Origin: Thermodesulfatator sp.
GTDB taxonomy: Bacteria > Desulfobacterota > Thermodesulfobacteria > Thermodesulfobacteriales > Thermodesulfobacteriaceae
Assembly (NCBI GenBank): GCA_026993045.1
Contig: JALWWR010000114.1
Location: 1-5,202, forward strand
Direction of reading: 5' to 3'
Length of the DNA stretch: 5,202 nucleotides
The notes beneath the pieces were generated by a model, which saw only the letters and a program-made list of their open reading frames with translations, was not told the origin of the DNA and searched no databases. Shown here in pieces: positions 1 to 5,202 of this stretch (position 1 is its first letter; every line of letters begins with the position of its first letter). Made by a program: the position numbers and the translations under genes.

Positions 1-1
1 G

Positions 2-919
2 TACGTCTCGAACGTTATCTCGGCCTGGTGGGCTCTGGCCTTTTTGGCCTTGATTGCCCTGGCTTTTTCCGGTTTTTATCTCTATTACCTGCGGGGAGGA
101 TACGAAGAAAACGGCAACCCCCTCTGGATCTTGCTGGCCTTGCTATTTTTGATAGTGGTGGCGGTGATCATCCACGCCCTTTCTCTTCAGGCTATTCATC
201 CCGAACGCTGGCCTCAGTGGGTGGTCCAAGGAGGGCTGGAATATCAGAGTGGGGCTAAACTTTGGGCCTTTAAGCTTCCTCGCCTTTTGCATTTCTTTTT
301 GGCCTCGATGGCCCTTATCGGGATCTTTTTGATGCTTTATGCCCGTTATTTCGAAGTACGGGCGGATTTTGCTCCAGATTATCTGGAGTGGGTAGCTCGC
401 TTAGGAGCTCGTCTGGCCTTAGTGTTTTCTATCCTTCAAGCTGGGGCTGGGGTGTGGTGGCTTTTGAGCTTGCCTGGGAAGTTCCATTTTTATACGCACC
501 CCTTCTTCTTGTTGGGGGCGGCCTTGGGGCTGCTTTTGATCCTGGTTCTACTGGGGGCTCAGAGACGGCCCGCCTCTTATGCCTGGCCGACCGCGGCCTT
601 GGCCTTCTTGACGGTCTTTTTTATGAGTTATGCCCGGGAGACCTTGAGGATGAAATATCTGGGGGCGGCGGGCTACTCCTTCGCCACTTATCCCGTACAT
701 CCTAGCTGGTCTTCTACGGTGCTTTTTCTCCTCAGTTTTGTTATGGGCCTAATTGTTTTGGCCTATGTGGGGTTGGTGGCCTGGCGAGCCGGCAGAGGGG
801 AAAGAGAAGTGGGTTACGAGGGTCTGGGACGGCTTTCCGTGGCCCTTTGCGGGCTCTGGATCGTGGTGATGGTGGCCATCGGTCTTGCGATCTCTTTTAA
901 AAACGGGAGCCTGCCCTAA
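2..919 (+). CDS. Multi-pass membrane protein, 5'-truncated, family not identified
   Basis: The reading frame is open from the left edge, so the true start lies outside the window; a TTG at 44 is in frame but sits inside the first hydrophobic span and has no ribosome binding site. The visible 305 residues contain about eight hydrophobic spans, at roughly visible residues 8-30, 41-62, 93-115, 133-156, 165-186, 193-210, 238-261 and 275-298. Histidines in or beside spans (H58, H97, H162, H166, H233) could be heme ligands, and a basic stretch near 211-218 (ARETLRMK) follows span six. I see no soluble catalytic domain, no CxxCH heme-c motif and no transporter signature. The pattern loosely recalls b-heme or quinol-reacting membrane subunits such as distant CydA-like proteins, but this is inference and weak. 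The protein ends with a short polar tail. Its missing upstream neighbours would be the best clue to its job. Confidence 0.8.
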   Translation, partial: YVSNVISAWWALAFLALIALAFSGFYLYYLRGGYEENGNPLWILLALLFLIVVAVIIHALSLQAIHPERWPQWVVQGGLEYQSGAKLWAFKLPRLLHFFLASMALIGIFLMLYARYFEVRADFAPDYLEWVARLGARLALVFSILQAGAGVWWLLSLPGKFHFYTHPFFLLGAALGLLLILVLLGAQRRPASYAWPTAALAFLTVFFMSYARETLRMKYLGAAGYSFATYPVHPSWSSTVLFLLSFVMGLIVLAYVGLVAWRAGRGEREVGYEGLGRLSVALCGLWIVVMVAIGLAISFKNGSLP

Positions 920-962
920 GTAGATTTTCTCTCGAATAAGGGAGCCTTTGAGAAGAGCTTAG

Positions 963-993
963 GATAAGGTTTCAGGGTTTTTCCAACCTTATC
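963..993. repeat. Perfect 9-bp inverted repeat after the membrane-protein gene
   Basis: GATAAGGTT at 963-971 is exactly complementary to AACCTTATC at 985-993, with a 13-base loop. It starts 44 bases after the stop codon of the membrane-protein gene. There is no T-run after the stem on either strand, so it is not a standard intrinsic terminator. It could be a transcript-end stabiliser, a protein-binding site or part of a leader for the downstream epimerase. The repeat itself is seen directly; its role is unknown. Confidence 0.5.
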
Positions 994-1044
994 AAAAGGT
1001 CCCTTCCCTTAAGTCCGGATCTTCGGTAAGTCCCCAACCTTTGA
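994..1044 (+). repeat. Short direct and inverted repeats in the epimerase leader
   Basis: CCAACCTT occurs at 983-990 and again at 1034-1041. TAAGTCC occurs at 1010-1016 and again at 1027-1033, a 17-base period. TCAAAAGGT at 992-1000 can pair with ACCTTTGA at 1037-1044 with one bulged A, giving a second possible stem whose arm abuts the 963-993 inverted repeat. Such nested pairing suggests a folded RNA or a repeated protein-binding site, but each element is short and may be chance. Confidence 0.3.
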
Positions 1045-1076
1045 TAAAGTAAACTTTCGAGATCTTTGAAAATCTC

Positions 1077-1084
1077 AGGAGGAG
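1077..1084 (+). promoter_or_regulatory. Strong ribosome binding site for the epimerase gene
   Basis: AGGAGGAG lies just before the ATG at 1088; the AGGAGG core (1077-1082) has a 5-base spacer. It fixes the start codon. A weak 5-bp stem, GAGAT (1059-1063) with ATCTC (1072-1076), sits directly upstream. Confidence 0.85.
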
Positions 1085-1087
1085 ACC

Positions 1088-2059
1088 ATGGCCTGGATTT
1101 TGGTGACCGGGGCGGCGGGGTTTATTGGCTGGAAGACGGCGGAGTTTCTGCTACGGGAAGGGCACGCGGTGCTAGGAGTAGACAATTTTCATCCTTATTA
1201 TGACGTGCGTCTTAAGGTCTGGCGACGGGATCAACTCCAGAGTTATCCGGATTTCAAGTTCTTTCAGCTTAACATAGAAAACTATGAGGCCTTGAAGTTC
1301 CTCTTTGAGGCCTTCCCTATAAAGGCTGTGATTAATTTGGCGGCTCGGGCCGGGGTCCGGGCCAGTTTAGAAGACCCTTGGGGTTATTATCGAACCAATC
1401 TGGAAGGCACCCTTAATCTTCTGGAACTTATGCGCCGCTACGAGGTCTCCAAAATGGTGTTAGCTTCCACCTCCTCTATTTATGCTGGCTCTCCCTTGCC
1501 TTACAAAGAAGATTTGCCAGTCAACCAGCCCCTATCCCCTTATGCTGCAAGTAAAAAAGCGGCGGAGGTCTTGGCTTATACTTACCACCATCTTTATGAG
1601 TTAGATATTACGGTATTGCGCTATTTTACGGTGTTCGGCCCGGCGGGTCGGCCAGACATGAGCTATTTCCGTTTCATAAAATGGATCGATGAAGGTCGGC
1701 CGGTAAAGGTTTATGGAGACGGCAGCCAGGCCCGAGATTTCACTTACGTAGACGATATCGCTCGGGGTACTATTCAGGCCCTCAAGCCTTTAGGCTATGA
1801 GATCATAAACTTGGGGGGCGGGAGAAATCCGGTCTCCATCAATACCTTAATCCAAAAAATTGAGGCCCTTTTAGGGAAGAAAGCCCAGGTGGAGTACCAA
1901 GAATTTCATAAGGCCGACATGAAGGTCACCTGGGCTGAGATTGGAAAGGCTCGAAAGCTCCTCTCCTGGAAACCTTGCGTTTCCCTTGACGAAGGATTAC
2001 GTCACACGATATCTTGGTATTTAAAGAACAAGAAATGGGTGCAAAAGATCACCATTTAA
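1088..2059 (+). CDS. NAD-dependent nucleotide-sugar epimerase, UDP-glucuronate 4-epimerase-like
   Basis: This 323-residue protein is an extended short-chain dehydrogenase/reductase. The N-terminal Rossmann fold has the NAD motif TGAAGFIG (residues 7-14) and the ribose-binding acidic residue D32 in VDNF. The stretch DNFHPYYDVRLK (32-43) closely resembles the family signature of UDP-glucuronate 4-epimerases. Further matches are LAARAGVRASLEDP (84-97), the catalytic Ser/Thr region STSS (127-130), the YxxxK pair Y152/K156 in PYAASKK, and the sugar-binding RYFTVFGPAGRPDM segment (178-191). RDFTYVDDIA (216-225) is the usual C-terminal motif. The expected reaction is UDP-glucuronate to UDP-galacturonate in the cytoplasm, feeding capsule, O-antigen or exopolysaccharide synthesis. 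The length is slightly below the usual 330-350. Related epimerases with other UDP-sugars cannot be excluded. It stands alone, with gaps on both sides and no glycosyltransferase in view. The last residues are Lys-rich and the DNA there is more AT-rich than in its neighbours. Confidence 0.9.
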   Translation: MAWILVTGAAGFIGWKTAEFLLREGHAVLGVDNFHPYYDVRLKVWRRDQLQSYPDFKFFQLNIENYEALKFLFEAFPIKAVINLAARAGVRASLEDPWGYYRTNLEGTLNLLELMRRYEVSKMVLASTSSIYAGSPLPYKEDLPVNQPLSPYAASKKAAEVLAYTYHHLYELDITVLRYFTVFGPAGRPDMSYFRFIKWIDEGRPVKVYGDGSQARDFTYVDDIARGTIQALKPLGYEIINLGGGRNPVSINTLIQKIEALLGKKAQVEYQEFHKADMKVTWAEIGKARKLLSWKPCVSLDEGLRHTISWYLKNKKWVQKITI

Positions 2060-2103
2060 AGCTTTGGGCCGGGGGAAAACTCCTAAAAGGGTGAGGGGGC
2101 AAA

Positions 2104-2130
2104 TAGACAAAATTAATTTGAGACCATAGT
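2104..2130 (+). promoter_or_regulatory. Possible promoter before korA
   Basis: The gap between the epimerase and korA contains an AT-rich stretch. TAGACA (2104-2109) matches five of six bases of a sigma-70 -35 box, and CATAGT (2125-2130) matches four of six bases of a -10 box, with a short 15-base spacer. A separate start of transcription for the korA operon is plausible because the 95-base gap is the first break after the epimerase, but the boxes are weak. Confidence 0.25.
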
Positions 2131-2156
2131 AAGTCTTCGTTTAGGAGGGCTTTTTT
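2131..2156 (+). promoter_or_regulatory. Hairpin plus T-run overlapping the korA ribosome binding site and start
   Basis: AAGTCTTC (2131-2138) can pair over eight positions with GAGGGCTT (2145-2152), two pairs being G-U, around the six-base loop GTTTAG. The 3' arm includes most of the AGGAGG Shine-Dalgarno sequence (2143-2148), and the stem runs into six T residues (2151-2156) that form the first two bases of the TTG start codon. The geometry resembles either a Shine-Dalgarno-sequestering hairpin or a terminator-like structure. The pairing is seen in sequence; a regulatory role is inference. Confidence 0.35.
2143..2148 (+). promoter_or_regulatory. Ribosome binding site that fixes the TTG start of korA
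   Basis: AGGAGG is six bases before TTG at 2155. An in-frame TGA at 2119-2121 with no ATG, GTG or TTG between it and 2155 rules out a longer protein. The gamma-domain glycine motif begins only seven residues in, as expected for an intact N-terminus. Confidence 0.85.
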
Positions 2157-3786
2157 GGAATTAAACGTTCTCTTTGGGGGGCGGGCCGGGGATGGCATCC
2201 GTCAGTTAGGTCAGCTTTGGGCCCGTCTGCTGGCTCGAAGGGGTTATCGGGTCTTCCTTTACGACGATTATCCCTCCCTTATCCGAGGAGGCCACAATTT
2301 TACGGTGGTGCGGGCCTCGGAGCTTCCGGTAAGCAGCCACCGGGAAAGGGTGGAGATCCTGGTGGCTTTGAATTCGGAGGCCTTAGAAAGACACCGCTGG
2401 CGTTTGGAGAAAGAGGGGCTGATCCTAGGGGAAGATCTGGAGGCGGGGGTTTCGGTTCCCTGGAAAGAGATAGTGAAAGAGGAGCGGGCCCCGGCCATTA
2501 TGCGGAATACGGCAGCTCTGGCCTCGCTGGCCCGTCTTTTAGATATTCCTTGGGAAGAGTTGGAAGGGCATCTTCGAAGAGACCTCCCTAAAGAGACCGA
2601 ACTAAATTTAAAAATAGCTCATCGAAGCTATCAAAAAACTTCAGGGGGGGTCTTTCGGTCTTTGCCGGTCCTTTCCCAGGAACCTTGGCCCACCTTTTTT
2701 GGAAACGAGGCCCTGGCCCTGGGGGCGGTAGCGGCGGGCCTCAAGCTTTATGTGGCCTATCCCATGACCCCGGCTTCTTCCATCTTGCATTATCTAGCCC
2801 TCCACGGTGAGACCCTAGGGGTCACCACCATTCATCCTGAAAATGAGATTGCGGCTATCCTTTGCGCCCTTGGGGCTTCTTATGCGGGTTGGCCTTCTAT
2901 GGTGGGGACCTCAGGAGGCGGTTTCGCCCTGATGGTGGAGGCCTTGAGCTTGGCTGGACAGGCGGAGTTACCGATCGTGATTATAGAATGCCAACGTCCA
3001 GGGCCCAGTACGGGAGTACCTACCTATACCATGCAGGGCGATTTGGATTTTGTAGCTTCTGCCGGCCACGGAGAATTTCCCCGGGTGGTTCTGGCCCCAG
3101 GAGAGGCTGAGGAGGCCTTTAGGCTTTCAGCCTGGGCCTTGTACCTGGCTTGGAAGTTCCAGATTCCGGTTCTAGTGCTTTCTGACAAACAGGTGAGCGA
3201 AAGCCTTTTCACCACTAAACTTCCTCTGGATGAGGTGCCGCGGCTGGAGTTTAAAGCCTGGGCTGGAGGAGGGGAATATCAGCGTTATGCCCTCGCGCCA
3301 GACGGAATTTCCCCTCTGGCCTTTCCGGGAGACCCTCAGGCGGTGGTGAAGGTCAATTCTTATGAACATGACCCTTACGGGATCACCACTGAAGAGCCTG
3401 AACTCATCGCCCAGATGCAGGAAAAGCGTTTCCGGAAACTTTCTCTCTTAAAGGACTTGTTAGATGCCCCGGCTTGGGTGAAGGCGGAAGGGGAGGGGGA
3501 GACCGCTCTGGTGGTTTGGGGGTCGACCCGGGGGCCAGCCTGGGAAGTGGCCCGAGCTTTGGGTTGGCGGTATGTCCAGCCTTTGGTCCTGGAACCCTTT
3601 CCCGAAAGGGCCTTAAAAGCGGCTCTAGAAGGGGTGAAAAAGGTGATAGTGGCGGAGACCAATTTTACCGGGGCTCTAGTTCGCAGGCTTAAAGCCCATG
3701 GGATTCAAGTGGACCATCAGGTCCTAAAATATGACGGACGACCTTTCAGTTTGGAGGAACTGGAAGGGAAGGTGAGGGGGCTTTAA
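2155..3786 (+). CDS. korA: 2-oxoacid:ferredoxin oxidoreductase, gamma-alpha fusion subunit
   Basis: This 543-residue cytoplasmic subunit works with the beta subunit encoded next to oxidise a 2-oxoacid with CoA to acyl-CoA, CO2 and reduced ferredoxin, or the reverse. Residues 1 to about 165 form the gamma domain, with the glycine motif GGRAGDGI (8-15) and RGGHN (44-48). The alpha pyrimidine-binding domain follows from about 183 (GNEALALGA). It carries YPMTP (202-206), a variant of the YPITP substrate-contact motif, then HPENEIAAI (227-235) with the TPP-activating glutamate region, TSGGG (252-256), RPGPSTG (281-287) and HGEFP (305-309). A C-terminal domain spans about 448-535. The order is that of the two-subunit KorAB/archaeal OFOR type, slightly shorter than many homologues (about 560-630). 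There is no ferredoxin domain. The true substrate (2-oxoglutarate, pyruvate or another 2-oxoacid) cannot be read from sequence, so the gene symbol is a family label. The gene ends one base before the beta-subunit gene. Confidence 0.93.
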   Translation: MELNVLFGGRAGDGIRQLGQLWARLLARRGYRVFLYDDYPSLIRGGHNFTVVRASELPVSSHRERVEILVALNSEALERHRWRLEKEGLILGEDLEAGVSVPWKEIVKEERAPAIMRNTAALASLARLLDIPWEELEGHLRRDLPKETELNLKIAHRSYQKTSGGVFRSLPVLSQEPWPTFFGNEALALGAVAAGLKLYVAYPMTPASSILHYLALHGETLGVTTIHPENEIAAILCALGASYAGWPSMVGTSGGGFALMVEALSLAGQAELPIVIIECQRPGPSTGVPTYTMQGDLDFVASAGHGEFPRVVLAPGEAEEAFRLSAWALYLAWKFQIPVLVLSDKQVSESLFTTKLPLDEVPRLEFKAWAGGGEYQRYALAPDGISPLAFPGDPQAVVKVNSYEHDPYGITTEEPELIAQMQEKRFRKLSLLKDLLDAPAWVKAEGEGETALVVWGSTRGPAWEVARALGWRYVQPLVLEPFPERALKAALEGVKKVIVAETNFTGALVRRLKAHGIQVDHQVLKYDGRPFSLEELEGKVRGL

Positions 3787-3787
3787 G

Positions 3788-4639
3788 ATGCTAGCCCGGG
3801 CTAAGGATCCCTTGAGTACTTATGCCGAGATCACATGGTGCCCAGGCTGTGGTAACTTTGGGCTGCTTACAGCTCTAAAGAAGGTCCTTAAGGGTTGGCA
3901 GGAGGAAGGGGCCCTTTCTCGTCTGGTTCTGGTTTCCGGCATAGGATGTCACGCCAAGATCGTGGACTATGTAGCAGTTAACAGTTTTTACGCCATCCAT
4001 GGCCGGGTGTTGCCAGTAGCCTGGGGGATAAAGATGGCCCGTCCGGAACTCACCGTCTTGGGACACGCTGGAGACGGTGATGCCTACGGGGAAGGTTTGG
4101 CACACCTCATTTTTGCTGCCAAACGCAATTTGAATCTGACCCTGGTGGTCCATAACAATTCGGTCTATGGACTTACTACCGGGCAATTTACGCCTACCAG
4201 CCCCAAGGGTTTTAAGGGCCGCTCCACTCCTAAGGGTAGCCCAGAGACCCCTATAAATCCTCTGGAACTTATGCTAGCTAGCGGGGCGACCTTTGTGGCC
4301 CGGGGTTATGCTGGTCGGCCGGCCCATCTGGCTACTCTTATCGAGGCCGGGCTACGACACCCCGGTTTTGCTTTTATTGATGTGCTCCAGCCTTGCTATA
4401 CCTTCTTCAACACCTACGATTTTTTTAACGCTCGGGTCAAGGAACTGCCTCCAGGGCACGATCCTACGGATTTTGAGGCCGCTCTGAGGTGGGCCCTTAA
4501 ATGGGATTACAGTCAAGAGGCCCAAGAGATCCCCCTGGGGATCTTTTATCAAGTCTCTAAACCCCTTTACGAGGATCTGGTGCGGGTAAGCCCTAAAGAA
4601 CCTGATCTTGAGGAACATATTAAGCGTCTTCATTCCTGA
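3788..4639 (+). CDS. korB: 2-oxoacid:ferredoxin oxidoreductase, beta subunit
   Basis: This 283-residue partner binds thiamine pyrophosphate and one [4Fe-4S] cluster. The four expected cluster cysteines are all present: C18 and C21 in WCPGCGN, C54 in GIGC and C203 in LQPC. The TPP diphosphate/Mg motif is GDGD (95-98) followed by NN (123-124). Substrate-site elements are K57 in GIGCHAK and YGLTTGQ (127-133). In the Sulfolobus enzyme, as I recall it, the residues at the GIGC Lys, the Leu and the residue two after it affect 2-oxoacid choice; here these would be K57, L129 and T131. The length is normal for the family. The ATG at 3788 is one base after the korA stop, with the G-rich GAGGGGG (3774-3780) as a likely ribosome binding site inside the korA end. 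The stop overlaps the next start. Co-translation with KorA is expected. Exact substrate remains open. Confidence 0.94.
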   Translation: MLARAKDPLSTYAEITWCPGCGNFGLLTALKKVLKGWQEEGALSRLVLVSGIGCHAKIVDYVAVNSFYAIHGRVLPVAWGIKMARPELTVLGHAGDGDAYGEGLAHLIFAAKRNLNLTLVVHNNSVYGLTTGQFTPTSPKGFKGRSTPKGSPETPINPLELMLASGATFVARGYAGRPAHLATLIEAGLRHPGFAFIDVLQPCYTFFNTYDFFNARVKELPPGHDPTDFEAALRWALKWDYSQEAQEIPLGIFYQVSKPLYEDLVRVSPKEPDLEEHIKRLHS

Positions 4640-4641
4640 TG
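4637..4641 (+). promoter_or_regulatory. TGATG stop-start overlap coupling korB to the aldolase gene
   Basis: The korB stop TGA (4637-4639) shares its A with the ATG (4639-4641) of the next gene. No good Shine-Dalgarno sequence lies at the usual distance; the nearest, GAGGAA around 4610, is more than 20 bases away. Translation of the aldolase is therefore probably by termination-reinitiation after korB, which would tie the amounts of the two proteins together. Confidence 0.7.
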
Positions 4642-5202
4642 TCGGCTTCTATTTTGGCCCAAGCAACCCGCTTTCTAGCTCAGGAAGGACTTCTTAGCGG
4701 AAGCGAAGGCAATCTTTCTCTACGGGAAGGCTCACGAGTATGGATCACCCCTAAAGGGGGGCTCAAGGCCTGGCTTTTGGAAGAAGAGGTGGCGGTGGTG
4801 GACCTTTCGGGAAAGGTCTTAAAGGGAAGGCCTACTTCGGAGCTGGCCTTGCACCTAGTCCTCTACCAAAAGGTGCCTGAGGCCCAGGCGGTAGTGCATG
4901 CCCACCCCCCTTATACCCTAGCCCTGAGTTTGGTAGGTTTTGACTTTGAAAGACCCTATCTAGCAGAGAGCAAGATTTTTCTCTCTTCGGTATCCAAGGT
5001 GCCCTATTTTCCTCCAGGTACAGAAGATTTGGCTAAGGAGGCGGCCCAAAAGGCCCTTGAATCGCAGGTCTTGATTTTGGAACGCCACGGTACTGTAACC
5101 TGGGGGCGGGATTTAGCAGAGGCCCTAAATCTTACTTTGATCTTAGAGAAGGTCTCGCGGGTGGTGTATTTGGCTCGGGTTTTAAGAGCCGAGCTTGAAC
5201 CT
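4639..5202 (+). CDS. Class II aldolase/adducin-family protein, 3'-truncated
   Basis: The frame runs open from ATG 4639 to the right edge, giving 188 visible residues. Family hallmarks are GNLSLR (24-29), the phosphate-site loop, then ITPKG (36-40), the catalytic acidic residue E68 in TSELALH, the zinc pair H87/H89 in HAHPPY and the third zinc histidine H150 in ERHGTVTWG. YFPPGTEDLA (123-132) also fits. This is the fold of L-fuculose-1-phosphate aldolase, L-ribulose-5-phosphate 4-epimerase and methylthioribulose-1-phosphate dehydratase. The complete catalytic set suggests an active zinc enzyme, cytoplasmic. Visible length is already near the typical 190-220, so only a short C-terminal tail is likely missing. 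The specific substrate cannot be assigned. Its 1-base overlap with korB argues for a role in the same pathway, perhaps making or using an aldehyde or a phosphorylated sugar. Confidence 0.88.
   Translation, partial: MSASILAQATRFLAQEGLLSGSEGNLSLREGSRVWITPKGGLKAWLLEEEVAVVDLSGKVLKGRPTSELALHLVLYQKVPEAQAVVHAHPPYTLALSLVGFDFERPYLAESKIFLSSVSKVPYFPPGTEDLAKEAAQKALESQVLILERHGTVTWGRDLAEALNLTLILEKVSRVVYLARVLRAELEP

Noticed and set aside
28..258. Plus-strand short frames in other phases (28-258, 388-705, 2217-2591, 2862-3110, 3474-3692, 4293-4487)
   Set aside because: They overlap the membrane protein, korA or korB in another frame and give Gly/Arg/Ser-rich, low-information peptides typical of out-of-frame reading.
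963..1010. Intrinsic terminator after the membrane-protein gene
   Set aside because: The 9-bp stem is clear but it is AT-rich and is followed by AAAAGGTCCC, with no T-run on either strand.
1041..1069. Sigma-70 promoter before the epimerase, based on TTGATA at 1041-1046
   Set aside because: No -10-like hexamer occurs 16-18 bases downstream, and a start there would fall almost at the ribosome binding site. The TAAAGT at 1045-1050 has no -35 partner.
2060..2100. Terminator or small gene in the gap after the epimerase
   Set aside because: AAAGCTTT (2057-2064) is only a short palindrome and the G-rich stretch after it has no matching C-rich arm or T-run. No start with a ribosome site leads to a meaningful frame.
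2268..2498. Minus-strand open frame, and similar ones at 3024-3215, 3172-3369, 3375-3662, 3875-4186 and 4352-4633
   Set aside because: Each lies wholly inside a well-supported plus-strand gene with clear family motifs. The predicted peptides show no recognisable domain.
1..5202. CRISPR array, tRNA, insertion sequence, attachment site or defence system
   Set aside because: No regularly spaced repeats, cloverleaf, transposase, integrase or terminal inverted repeats are visible. All five genes have metabolic or membrane-protein character.

Overview
The window reads as ordinary bacterial chromosome, with five plus-strand genes packed tightly. The DNA is moderately GC-rich. One TTG start is well supported, and the proteins are rich in Glu, Lys, Arg and Trp. 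A ferredoxin-dependent 2-oxoacid oxidoreductase is present. Together these fit a strictly anaerobic, probably thermophilic bacterium, such as a Thermodesulfobacteriota-like lineage. That placement is inference from protein style; there is no marker gene here to confirm it.

Layout. (1) Positions 2-919 hold the 3' part of a multi-pass membrane protein, cut at its N-terminus by the window edge. I see about eight hydrophobic spans and do not recognise the family firmly. (2) Positions 920-1087 are a gap with a perfect 9-bp inverted repeat and several shorter repeats, but no T-tract terminator. (3) Positions 1088-2059 encode an extended short-chain dehydrogenase/reductase close in motif to UDP-glucuronate 4-epimerase, for cell-surface sugar nucleotides. 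(4) Positions 2060-2154 are a gap ending in a hairpin that overlaps the ribosome binding site of the next gene. (5) Positions 2155-4639 encode the two subunits of a 2-oxoacid:ferredoxin oxidoreductase: a gamma-alpha fusion (KorA type) and a TPP/[4Fe-4S] beta subunit (KorB type). (6) From 4639 to the right edge runs a class II aldolase/adducin-family gene, truncated by the window. It has no stop codon in view.

How the genes work together. The last three genes are almost certainly one transcription unit: korA and korB are 1 nt apart, and korB and the aldolase overlap by 1 nt (TGATG). The oxidoreductase would interconvert a 2-oxoacid plus CoA with an acyl-CoA plus CO2, using ferredoxin. The aldolase would cleave or form a phosphorylated sugar or similar aldol. 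A link between the two through a shared aldehyde or oxoacid metabolite is possible but unproven. The epimerase and the membrane protein look functionally separate.

I see no CRISPR array, tRNA, rRNA, insertion sequence or phage feature, and no clear evidence of a new defence or mobile system. The most unusual items are the hairpin over the korA start, the structured leader before the epimerase, the unidentified membrane protein, and the coupling of an aldolase to a 2-oxoacid oxidoreductase.
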